This document shows, in pieces, positions 56,277 through 64,000 of a stretch of 64,000 bases of DNA. The notes under the pieces were generated by a model, which ran no database searches, was not told the origin of the DNA, and saw only the letters and a program-made list of their open reading frames with translations. The DNA lies in assembly GCA_037176725.1 (NCBI GenBank), contig JAZBRS010000014.1, forward strand, positions 74,196,501-74,260,500, written 5' to 3'. Source of the DNA: Posidonia oceanica (taxonomy: Eukaryota > Streptophyta > Magnoliopsida > Alismatales > Posidoniaceae). Both the position numbers and the translations under genes were made by a program. Within the stretch, counting starts at the first letter, position 1. Every line of letters starts with the position of its first letter.

Positions 56277-57479
56277 CTAGTCAACCCGGGCCTTCTTTGG
56301 CTGCTTGGAGTTGGGGAATAAGGGGCCGCCTAGCGGGATCTCCGTGATTGGCCAGAGCTGTCGGACTTCCGCTTCATAATCAGGAGTGCATCCAGCACCT
56401 CTCACAACTGCAACATCTGTAGATTGGACCCCATGCTGCATCAGACTAGCAAGCTTCTTGGTTGGGGCAGTGGTGCTGAGAGGATAAGTCTGTAGGAGCT
56501 CGGGCGCTGTACTGTCAATGAAGGCGCCCTGCTGGAAGCCGAACTGGCGCATGACTCTGATTGGATGGTACTCTACGCCTGCTGTGAAGCCCGGAAGAAT
56601 GATCAGCCGCGTGTCACGTGCGCTGAAGAAGATTGTGAATGGCTCTGCTGCAGAGGGAATGATGCGCCAGATCACAGCGTCGTCAGTCAGTGCTGACAGC
56701 CTCTCGTACTCTTCTTTGACGCTCTTGTCTGCTCTGGTACGGGTGCTGCTGCAGTAAGCTTCGAAAGCATGCACTTGAGGGCGCAGAAGGTCCATCTCTA
56801 AGTGCGCGGTCAGCCAGACTTGTATAAGTGCTCCGCAACCGTGGAAGTGGCGGCAGCGATGAGAAATGCGGTCCAGCCCGTGATAAGTCTCTGCCAAGAC
56901 AACTGGTGCCAGATCTATGTGCTGGGTCACCACAGCTAGTGCAATCTCTGCGACCTCGATGGCCACTGTCAGTCGGCCATGAGTAAAGATTAGTTCGCCC
57001 AAAAAGCGGATGACGAATCCCCGGAGCCACAGCTCATCTTCGAGGTCAGCACGCTTGTTCAAGATATCATCAAAGTGTGCAAGGCGAAGCATAGGTTCTG
57101 AACCACTGGTGCAGATTAGCTTTTGTTGGCAGGCTTGAGTGGAGAGCCCAGTCAGTTGGCTCAGGACCCGGAGATATCCGTCGCGCCTCATGAAAACAGG
57201 CGGCCCCAATATCTTTGAAAAGCCGCAGATCCGACGCACCTCTTCCAGTGTAGGTGTCAGCTCGGTCTTGTTGAAGCGGAAGACATGATGCGCCGGCTTC
57301 CAGAATCTCACCGCGGCACACAGAAGGTGGCAGCTGACCTCCACATCAGCAGCCTTTAGCAGCTTGGTTGGTATACCCCACAGGCGCAACTGTTCACAGT
57401 CTACTTGAGTGAGCCTACCGATCCATTCTCGCAGGGTTTCCGAGCAATGTGCGGGAGTCAGCAGAGTAGGAAAACCCAT
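56277..57479 (-). CDS. Plant-mobile-domain-like protein encoded by element B, sense strand, downstream of pol
   Basis: An uninterrupted 400-codon frame from the ATG at 57479 to TAG, on the same strand as pol and between integrase and the arrays. The sequence has the PMD pattern: LRLWGIPTKLLKAADVEVSC, FWKPAHHVFRFNKTELTPTL followed by EEVRRICGF, PPVFMRRDGYLRVLSQLTGL, and near the end YHPIRVMRQFGFQQGAF, the last resembling VLRQFGLR in the antisense gene of element C. The C-terminus is basic (KQPKKARVD). No signal peptide or membrane segment, so it is not env-like. A pyrimidine-rich stretch ending CAACCAG just before the ATG could be a splice acceptor for a separate mRNA (inference). Element E lacks it at the same place. 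PMD families are known from plant host genes and transposons; here the role is unknown. Confidence 0.75.
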   Translation of the reverse strand: MGFPTLLTPAHCSETLREWIGRLTQVDCEQLRLWGIPTKLLKAADVEVSCHLLCAAVRFWKPAHHVFRFNKTELTPTLEEVRRICGFSKILGPPVFMRRDGYLRVLSQLTGLSTQACQQKLICTSGSEPMLRLAHFDDILNKRADLEDELWLRGFVIRFLGELIFTHGRLTVAIEVAEIALAVVTQHIDLAPVVLAETYHGLDRISHRCRHFHGCGALIQVWLTAHLEMDLLRPQVHAFEAYCSSTRTRADKSVKEEYERLSALTDDAVIWRIIPSAAEPFTIFFSARDTRLIILPGFTAGVEYHPIRVMRQFGFQQGAFIDSTAPELLQTYPLSTTAPTKKLASLMQHGVQSTDVAVVRGAGCTPDYEAEVRQLWPITEIPLGGPLFPNSKQPKKARVD

Positions 57480-58968
57480 TATACTGGTTGCAGAAGACAG
57501 GCTGATTACTGCAGAGCTTGAAGGTACCTGCTATCAATAAACAGTCAGATCTCGCAGGTATGTAATCACTGACAACAAGCAGAAACTGAGGCTGAAAATG
57601 TAGTTCCAATATGCATCTAGGCAAAGTGATAACAGAACATAGCAATTAAGCACTGATAAGCAGAGGGATTCTGCAGCAGTCTTGCGGACACGGGGGTGAG
57701 GGTTGGCAGGGAATCTGGACCAACGCAGCTTGAGTGTCGTCGACGTGCCTCTGCTGGGGAGAAGTACTACCTCAGGACCTGAGCGCGTTGCAGAGCGGGA
57801 GAAATTGACGGAAGGGGAAAGGAAAGAAGGAAGATGCATGAATGCAAGATGCTAGTGATATGCTTATGAGGATGAATATTATTGGATGAATAAGTATGCT
57901 TGAATGGATGGGTATGCTTGGGTGGATGGGTATGCTAGGGTGCCCTCAGCATACGGAGTGCTTTGGTGCCTACTGCAGAGGAAGGGAGTGGTCCTTGACT
58001 CACTGGACCCTACTCAGACTCTCGGCTTATTGGTGGCGCTCCGGAACAGGTTGTTGGCATTATACAGGTGGTGATGTGGTGAGGACAGGCTACTGGCTGC
58101 ACTCTCAGGACCTACACCTATTCTTTCAGCTCTCTTTTTTTTGAAAGGTTTCTCCCTCATAGGTATGCAGTCTTTCTCTGCCCCTAGCTAGGAGAAGGTA
58201 TGTGTTTGCTCTTGGGAGGATGTGGTAGACCCCTTTTCCAGGCTTGACATGCTGGGGATCTCTAGTAAAGTATGGGGGATAACGGTGCCTGTGTTTTTTG
58301 GGCTACCTTTGCCTTTTTCTTCTTCTTCTTTGCTTTGCTTGCTTTTCTCCTTTTTTTGTTTTGTCTTTGTTTTTGTTCGATCTCTTTTTTCTTCTTTTTT
58401 TTTTTTTTTTTTGCTTGATCTTTTTCCCCTTTTTTTTTTCAGGCTTTTGTTATCCCCATTCTGGTGGCAAAAGAAGGGTGCTTGAAATGTAATGAATTCA
58501 GGTTTTAGGTCTGCTGTGTGATGGGTAGAAGGAGCAGGGTTAGACTGCACACCCCTATCTCTAGGGCCGGCTTCTGTCTTCGTCTTCTGTTCCTTGGAGG
58601 TGCCCAAACCTAGATGTCTATTCTCACTTTTTTCAAGCTCTCAACCTAACATTTTTTCTCCCTCGGAGGTGTATGTCGTTGTGAGATTGGGCAGTTCGCC
58701 TGTCCTTATTGGTGGTGGCTCCCTCACTTGCTAAGACATCTAAGTAGTGCCAGGTGAGGCAGGGTGACTCTTTCCAGAGCAGGCAAGCACTTCCGGTTGT
58801 CATCACCGGGCAGAAGATGCGATGTTTGAGATGACGATGATGATGATTTGAAAAGAAAGAGTGCAAGAGCTGAGAGGATGATGATCATGATTTGAAAGGA
58901 GATGAAGTAAGAAGGCGAGAATGTAAATGCAAGCGGGAGAAGGGTATCTTCAACGGGGCCGCTTTCGG
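57480..58968 (-). other. Element B spacer between integrase and the PMD-like ORF
   Basis: About 1.5 kb with no conserved ORF. The block 57940-58760 aligns with 43550-44230 of element E and (58647-58968) with 572-899 of element A. It includes poly-T tracts at 58370-58440, the ACCTACACCTATTCTTTCAG box (58109-58128) and repeated GATGACGATGATGATTTGAA. Its conservation in three elements suggests a functional RNA segment. Confidence 0.65.
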
Positions 58969-61900
58969 CTACTGATAGTACTTCTTCAGATAGCAGAGGT
59001 TGACGGGCTCAGACTGCTCGACCTGGTCCATATCCTCAAGGGTCACAGCGCCTCCCGAAAAGATCTGCTTGACCACAAAGGGGCCACGCCAATTGGGTCG
59101 GAATTTCCCTCGACTGTCAGGCAAATGAATGGCGCGCAAGACAAGGTCCCCTGGCTGGAAGCTTCTGGGCTGGACCTTCTTCAAGAATGCTCTGGCCATT
59201 CGCTTCTGATAGCAGTGAGCGTTGTGCATGGCTTGCAATCTGCGCTCATCAATCAGGTTCAGTTGGACGCAGCGGTCTTCGACCCATTCTGCTTCTTCCA
59301 ACTCAGCTTCCCGCAGGATCCGCAGAGAGGGGATCTCCACTTCAACAGGTAACACCGCTTCCATGCCGTACACCAGAGAGTACGGGGTGGCTCCTGTAGA
59401 GGTCCGGATTGATGTCCTGTACGCCCAGAGCGCGTACGGGAGCTTGTCGTGCCAATCCTTGTGGATTTCTGCCATTTTCTTCAGAATCTTGACAATGTTC
59501 TTGTTTGCAGACTCCACTGCTCCGTTCATCTGAGGCCGATAAGGCGAGGATCGGTGGTGCTTGATCTTGAGACTTTGCAGGTATTCTTCGATCCTTTTGG
59601 CAATAAAGTTTGAGCCGTTATCAGAGATGACAGAGTGCGGGACCCCATATTGGGCAACAATATTGTTTCTGATAAATTTTTCTGTTGCCGCAGCGGTGAC
59701 TGTTCTGTAAGAAGCTGCTTCCACCCACTTGGTAAAGTAATCGATCGCCACCAGAATGTAACGATGACCATTTGAAGCAGCAGGGTGGATGGCACCGATG
59801 ACATCGATCCCCCAGGTGGAGAAAGGCCATGGCGAAGACATGTTGTGCAGCTGATGCGGAGGGGCCTTGATGAAGTTTCCATGGATTTGACAGTTGTGGC
59901 ATCTACGCACGAACCAGCAGCAGTCGGCTTCCATGGTCTGCCAGAAATAACCTTGCAGCATGATCTTCTTGGCCAGGAGGACGCCGTTCATGTGCGGGCC
60001 ACAGGTCCCCACATGCACTTGAAGCATCAGCGTGTCAGCCTCCGATTTGTTCAGGCAGCGCAGTAGCATCTGATTGTATGACCTTCTGTACAGCTGCCCG
60101 GCCCCTAACACATACTTTGACGCCAGACGCGCCAAAGTCCTCTTGTCTGTTGCTGTGGTATCAGGAGGAAAGCTACCAGACTCCAGGAAAGATTTTATGT
60201 CTTGATACCAGGGCTGCCCCTCTGCGGGATCCGCTTCTTCTATGCTCATGCAGTATGCAGGCTGTTCAATGCGAGTGACTGATACATCCACAGTTCTGTC
60301 TTCTGAAATGGTGAGCCAGGATGCCAGAGTTGCTAGTGCGTCTGCATACGCGTTCTTTGCTCTGTTCAGGTATGTGAAGCGGATGCTCTTGAATTTTTCC
60401 ATCAGCCTCAGCAGGTGTTTGTGATACGGCACAAGCTTGGGATCTCTTGTCTTCCAATCGCCGTTCACTTGAGAAATCACCAGCATGGCATCGCCGTGCA
60501 CATGCAGATTCTGCGCCTCATGCTCGAGGGCGACTTTCAACCCCAGGATGCACGCTTCGTATTCTGCTTCGTTGTTTGTGCAGGTGAAAGTCAGCTTCCT
60601 TGCGAAAGGAGTCATCTGTCCTTGGGGCGTGGTCAGCACTGCGCCTACGCCTCGGCCCTTCTTGTTGACTGCACCATCAAAGTAGAGCTGCCATTCCTCT
60701 GCTTCTTCAGGATCTTTCTGCTCAGAGTCCTCCATCGCAAAGAGAATGTCTTCATCAGGGAACTGCGTCTGGAGGGGCTGGTATTCAGGCAGAGGGAGGT
60801 CAGCAAGATGGTCTGCCATTGCTTGACCCTTCATGGACTTCTGTGTGACGAAGGTGATGTCGTACTGAGACAATAACACCTGCCACTTGGCACATCTGCC
60901 CACCATGGCCGGCTTCTGAAAGAGGAACTTGATAGGATCATGCCGGCATAAGAGCTGCACCGGGTATGCCATCAGGTAGTGCCTCAGCTTCTGTGCAGCC
61001 CAGACAAGTGACAAGCAAGTCTTCTCTAGTGTTGTGTACCTGGCTTCGCATTCATTAAATTTCTTGCTCAGGTAGTAGATGGCGCGCTCCTTCCTACCAG
61101 ATTCGTCATGTTGGCCCAAGACGGTGCCCATGGAATGCTGCGTGGTAGAAAGGTAGAGAAGTAAGGGTCTCCCTGGCGTAGGCGGGACCAGGACAGGAGG
61201 CTTGATCAACAGCTGCTTGATCTTGGCAAATGCAACCTGACACTCCTCGCTCCAGTGAATCTGCGCATTCTTCCTCAAGAGCTTGAATATGGGTTCACAG
61301 ATGGGCGTAAGCTGTGCAATGAAGCGACTGATATATTGTAAACGCCCAAGCAGACTTCTGACTTCTTTTTCAGTCCTAGGGGGTGGCATGTCCACGATGG
61401 CTTGTGCTTTCAACGGGTCCACCTCAATCCCCCTTTGGCTAACAATGTAGCCGAGCAATTTGCCAGAAGATACCCCAAATACGCACTTCTTGGGATTCAG
61501 GCGCAGCTTGTATTTCCGTAGACGGTCAAAAAGCTTTCTGAGACAGGCACGATGATCCTCGGGCTCTTTGGTTTTGGCAATCATATCGTCTACATAGACC
61601 TCCACTTCTTGGTGCATGAGGTCGTGGAATAGCGCAGTCATGGCCCTCTGAAAGGTTACACCAGCATTCTTCAGGCCGAACGGCATGACTTGGTAGCAGA
61701 AGACTCCCCAAGGGGTGATGAATGAAGTCTTTTCCATGTCCTCTTCTGCCATTTTGATCTGATTGTTTCCAGAAAAGCCGTCCATGAAGGAGAGCATCTT
61801 GTGGCCCGCTGTATTGTCGACTAGGACATCAATGTGGGGCAATGAAAAGTCGTCCTTGGGACTCGCCTTGTTCAGGTCCCTGTAGTCGATACAGATCCGG

Positions 61901-64000
61901 ATTCGGCCATCTTTCTTGGGCACAGGTACAATGTTTGCCAGCCATTCAGGATAAAGAACGACCTTCAGAAAGTTGACTCCAAGCTGCTTCATTATCTCTT
62001 CTTTGATCATGAGCAGCCACTGCGGTCGCCATCTTCTTAGTTTCTGCTTTACTGGCTTGGCATCCGGATTTAAGGGCAGATTGTGCACCACTATCTCTAT
62101 GTCAAGGCCGACCATATCTTCATAACTCCAGGCGAAGACATCCGCATATTCTTTCAGGAACACGATGAATTCAGCTCGAGCATGGGCAGACAGCTGGGCA
62201 CTGATGCAAACTTCTCTGACTGCCTCAGCTGTGCCGATGTTAACAACCTCCGTTTCTTCTTCGACATGGAGGTTGGGGCCTTCTGGGTCGTCGTCATAGG
62301 GCCGGAACTCGGGCAAAGGTTCGTCAGTCTCGTCCATGCCCGTATCATCCTCTTCTCCATAAGCAATAAGTTCTGAGAGGATCTCTTTCTCAAAAGAAGG
62401 ACTTGCAATGTCGAAAGAGTGCATGTGTTCCGCTGCTTGGCCCTGGTGACGCTTCAGGATGGTCACGCTCACTCGAGTATTCTTGTAGCCTCGGTGCGCG
62501 ACCTCCGTCCCAGCAACTCCTTCTGCTGTTGTTTGCTCTGGCCTGACTGGCTTTGCTGAGTGCTCTGCTGATTCTGCTGAGGGCTCAACTGACTCTGCTG
62601 CTGATACTGCTGACTGCTCTGCTGACTGTGCTGCTGAGGCTGCTGAGGCATTCTGCTCTGCTGCTGCTGCATCTACTGCTGATGCTCCCCCCTCTGGGTC
62701 TTCTAGTGTGCTCGTGGAGGATGTGCCGGACTGGCGGCTAATCTGGTCACTGCCGCTCGATGCATTGCTCAGGTGAGGCATGGGTTGCACAAACCACCTA
62801 GACCTGCCTTCTGGTTGAAGAGTGATGAGCTCATCTGGTCTAGGGGAGTCCGGCGCTGCTGAGTCTTCTAGGACCATGATAGAAGCATGGTCCTCTTGCA
62901 GAGGAGGATCCGTGACTACGGCTTTTCCTTTCCTTTCTGTAGCTTGATGCTCTGCCAGGTCTTCTGTTATTGACTTGATCTGTTCTTGATAGAGTAGCTC
63001 TAAGTCAGACATCCAAGAATCGACCTGGGCTTCTATCGCCACTCCTTCTTCTTCGTCTGAGGGGGAGTCGACGTAGTAGGCGCCGGGGGCCTGCGGCACT
63101 GGCCCGGCTGCAAGATGGATCGCCGCCCTTGGAGTCCGCATGATCTGGTTCACGGGCGCGTCCGCTGATGGCAGTTCAGATGTAGAAGGCCCAAATAGAC
63201 AGGCCAGCGGTGCTGCTGATGGATAAGCTTCCAGGGTCACTGCTGGAGAATAAACAGGGGTGCTCTTCGAAGGGCTCAAGGGCCCGGAGAGTGTAGTGCT
63301 CAGTTGGCCTTTTGTATCGGGCCGTAACTGAGAGAGCGCAGCCTTTGACGCCATAGGGTCTTGCCATGAGAGCTGCGGCAGGTCGTCAGGAGAATGCGGA
63401 GCGGACTGCGCCAGCTGCATTCCTGAAGATGATGCTGAGGGAGCGGGCTGGGCCACGCTGCCGACTGAGTTGATGGACTGCCCCTCCAGAGATGGGGGCA
63501 GTGGCACTGATGTTGCTGTGACCGCTGGTAGCATACTTGGTTCTGCCAGAAGGAGTGTCTCTGACTCCTGCACTGCTGCTGTCTGATTTTGAGAAGCTGA
63601 TGTGGCTGCTGAGGGATGGGAACTTGAGTCTGCCACAGGGCCTACTGAGCTGCCTGCTGTTTCTGCCAGAGGGAGAGCTAAATAAACTGACTGTGGGGCC
63701 TCTGCTCTGACCACTGTTTCTGCTGAGTTGATTGGGACTGCCTCTGTTGCATCAGACTGCTCCTCATCCGAGTAGTAGTCCTCAATACACACCCAATCCT
63801 CTGCCGGCGCTGTGGCTTGGTAGTCGGTTGATCCCAGAATTCCTGCACTGGTAAAGTTAGTGAGGTCTCTGGGAATGGCTGGCGCACGATCCATGAGCTG
63901 GAAGCAGTGATCTTCGTTGAGCTTTGGCTCGTAGCCGAGGCCTTCGGATTTCCTTCTCTCCACTGCTACGATCGGCTCTGCGATCCCTTGGCCGTGACGC
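58969..64000 (-). CDS. Pol polyprotein of element B: G-patch, linker, RT, RNase H, second RNase H, integrase
   Basis: The open frame enters from beyond 64000 and ends at a TAG at 58969 (LKKYYQ). Counting from residue 1 at 63963: end of G-patch (GLGYEP, 1-15); Ser/Ala/Glu-rich linker to about 480, including SAEQSAVSAAESVEPSAES repeats; RT about 600-850 (KQKLRRWRPQ, ICIDYRDLNKASPKDDF, YVDD near 789); RNase H about 930-1000; second RNase H about 1085-1215 (WQLYFDGAVNKKGRG, NNEAEYEACILGL, NAYADALATLAS); HHCC finger 1316-1358; integrase core with WGIDVIG, VISDNGSNF and VESANK; chromodomain-less C-terminus. An odd point is FSGNNQI in RT, where Tyr is common at the first Asn. All catalytic residues I can check are present. 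It copies the RNA into DNA and integrates it; it is the most intact pol here. Confidence 0.93.
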   Translation of the reverse strand, partial: RHGQGIAEPIVAVERRKSEGLGYEPKLNEDHCFQLMDRAPAIPRDLTNFTSAGILGSTDYQATAPAEDWVCIEDYYSDEEQSDATEAVPINSAETVVRAEAPQSVYLALPLAETAGSSVGPVADSSSHPSAATSASQNQTAAVQESETLLLAEPSMLPAVTATSVPLPPSLEGQSINSVGSVAQPAPSASSSGMQLAQSAPHSPDDLPQLSWQDPMASKAALSQLRPDTKGQLSTTLSGPLSPSKSTPVYSPAVTLEAYPSAAPLACLFGPSTSELPSADAPVNQIMRTPRAAIHLAAGPVPQAPGAYYVDSPSDEEEGVAIEAQVDSWMSDLELLYQEQIKSITEDLAEHQATERKGKAVVTDPPLQEDHASIMVLEDSAAPDSPRPDELITLQPEGRSRWFVQPMPHLSNASSGSDQISRQSGTSSTSTLEDPEGGASAVDAAAAEQNASAASAAQSAEQSAVSAAESVEPSAESAEHSAKPVRPEQTTAEGVAGTEVAHRGYKNTRVSVTILKRHQGQAAEHMHSFDIASPSFEKEILSELIAYGEEDDTGMDETDEPLPEFRPYDDDPEGPNLHVEEETEVVNIGTAEAVREVCISAQLSAHARAEFIVFLKEYADVFAWSYEDMVGLDIEIVVHNLPLNPDAKPVKQKLRRWRPQWLLMIKEEIMKQLGVNFLKVVLYPEWLANIVPVPKKDGRIRICIDYRDLNKASPKDDFSLPHIDVLVDNTAGHKMLSFMDGFSGNNQIKMAEEDMEKTSFITPWGVFCYQVMPFGLKNAGVTFQRAMTALFHDLMHQEVEVYVDDMIAKTKEPEDHRACLRKLFDRLRKYKLRLNPKKCVFGVSSGKLLGYIVSQRGIEVDPLKAQAIVDMPPPRTEKEVRSLLGRLQYISRFIAQLTPICEPIFKLLRKNAQIHWSEECQVAFAKIKQLLIKPPVLVPPTPGRPLLLYLSTTQHSMGTVLGQHDESGRKERAIYYLSKKFNECEARYTTLEKTCLSLVWAAQKLRHYLMAYPVQLLCRHDPIKFLFQKPAMVGRCAKWQVLLSQYDITFVTQKSMKGQAMADHLADLPLPEYQPLQTQFPDEDILFAMEDSEQKDPEEAEEWQLYFDGAVNKKGRGVGAVLTTPQGQMTPFARKLTFTCTNNEAEYEACILGLKVALEHEAQNLHVHGDAMLVISQVNGDWKTRDPKLVPYHKHLLRLMEKFKSIRFTYLNRAKNAYADALATLASWLTISEDRTVDVSVTRIEQPAYCMSIEEADPAEGQPWYQDIKSFLESGSFPPDTTATDKRTLARLASKYVLGAGQLYRRSYNQMLLRCLNKSEADTLMLQVHVGTCGPHMNGVLLAKKIMLQGYFWQTMEADCCWFVRRCHNCQIHGNFIKAPPHQLHNMSSPWPFSTWGIDVIGAIHPAASNGHRYILVAIDYFTKWVEAASYRTVTAAATEKFIRNNIVAQYGVPHSVISDNGSNFIAKRIEEYLQSLKIKHHRSSPYRPQMNGAVESANKNIVKILKKMAEIHKDWHDKLPYALWAYRTSIRTSTGATPYSLVYGMEAVLPVEVEIPSLRILREAELEEAEWVEDRCVQLNLIDERRLQAMHNAHCYQKRMARAFLKKVQPRSFQPGDLVLRAIHLPDSRGKFRPNWRGPFVVKQIFSGGAVTLEDMDQVEQSEPVNLCYLKKYYQ
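62530..62690. repeat. CTGCTGA-type coding repeat in the pol linker of element B
   Basis: Irregular 6-15-bp repeats of TGCTGA, CTGCTG and TGACTGCTC encode Ala/Ser/Glu/Gln-rich residues. The shorter matching stretch in element A (1805-1860) borders its large deletion, so the repeat may have promoted it. Confidence 0.7.

Larger units (their letters stand above)
46614..64000 (-). mobile_element. Element B: family-1 Tat/Ogre retrotransposon with PMD-like ORF, 3' three-quarters
   Basis: Minus-strand order: pol (runs in from beyond 64000), 3' UTR, PMD-like ORF, four tandem arrays, polypurine tract and 3' LTR. It is inserted in the RNase H region of element E. Its pol and PMD-like frames are unbroken in the window, so it is the youngest-looking interior here. 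Gag, leader, PBS and 5' LTR lie outside the window. Confidence 0.92.

Noticed and set aside
56277..57479. Envelope-like protein of element B
   Set aside because: The position fits, but there is no signal peptide, no transmembrane segment and no Cys-rich ectodomain; PMD-type motifs fit better.

Overview
This is repeat-dense nuclear DNA from a seed plant, probably a large, heavily methylated genome. I see no rRNA or tRNA gene, no bacterial-type operon and no free-standing host gene. Essentially every base belongs to nested Ty3/gypsy LTR retrotransposons of the Tat/Ogre lineage. The lineage call rests on integrases with the HHCC-DDE layout, a second RNase H domain between the first RNase H and integrase, a G-patch domain after protease, very long LTRs (about 4.8-5.8 kb in two families) and an 18-nt primer-binding site (PBS) of the Ogre type. 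The species cannot be named from this window.

Layout, left to right. Positions 1-571 are the 3' end of a plus-strand family-1 LTR that landed in the 3' UTR of element A. Element A (minus strand, 572-19659) has a 3' UTR, a broken integrase fused by a deletion of about 2.7 kb to the protease region, an in-frame gag, a leader, a PBS and a 5' LTR. That LTR (8275-19659) is split by a solo LTR of the same family in the opposite orientation (10133-15671, target-site duplication CTTTG). Element A sits inside element C (19660-33980), a different, older Tat family with a 1.5-kb LTR. C carries an antisense five-exon gene with a plant-mobile-domain (PMD)-like N part and a coiled-coil tail, then decayed integrase, two RNase H domains, RT, G-patch, two tandem proteases and gag. 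C is inserted in the gag of element D (33981-36965, family 2). D's LTR (36966-41745) is also the 3' LTR of element E (41746-46613): it has a PBS on one side and a polypurine tract on the other, an internal-LTR-internal tandem. E's RNase H region is broken by element B (46614 to beyond 64000, family 1). B has a 5.66-kb 3' LTR, a polypurine tract, four kinds of tandem array, a sense-strand intact PMD-like ORF and a 1,600+ codon open pol.

How the parts relate. Pol of B is the best preserved and is a candidate source of enzymes in trans for A, which lost RT, both RNase H domains and the integrase zinc finger. LTRs of families 1 and 2 share an organisation from 5' to 3': a GATA/GAGA-like cluster about 370-470 nt from the LTR start, a GC-rich island, a zone of degenerate GACCTAAATGCAA-type repeats, a GGGGAAGGTGTTAGGCACCC block, and a PBS-like TGGCGACTC motif near the LTR 3' end. 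Most premature stops are TAG, the pattern expected from deamination of methylated CHG sites.

The most unusual content is the pair of PMD-like genes carried by two different retrotransposon families in opposite orientation (sense and intronless in B, antisense with introns in C), together with the duplicated protease of C and the shared-LTR tandem of D and E.
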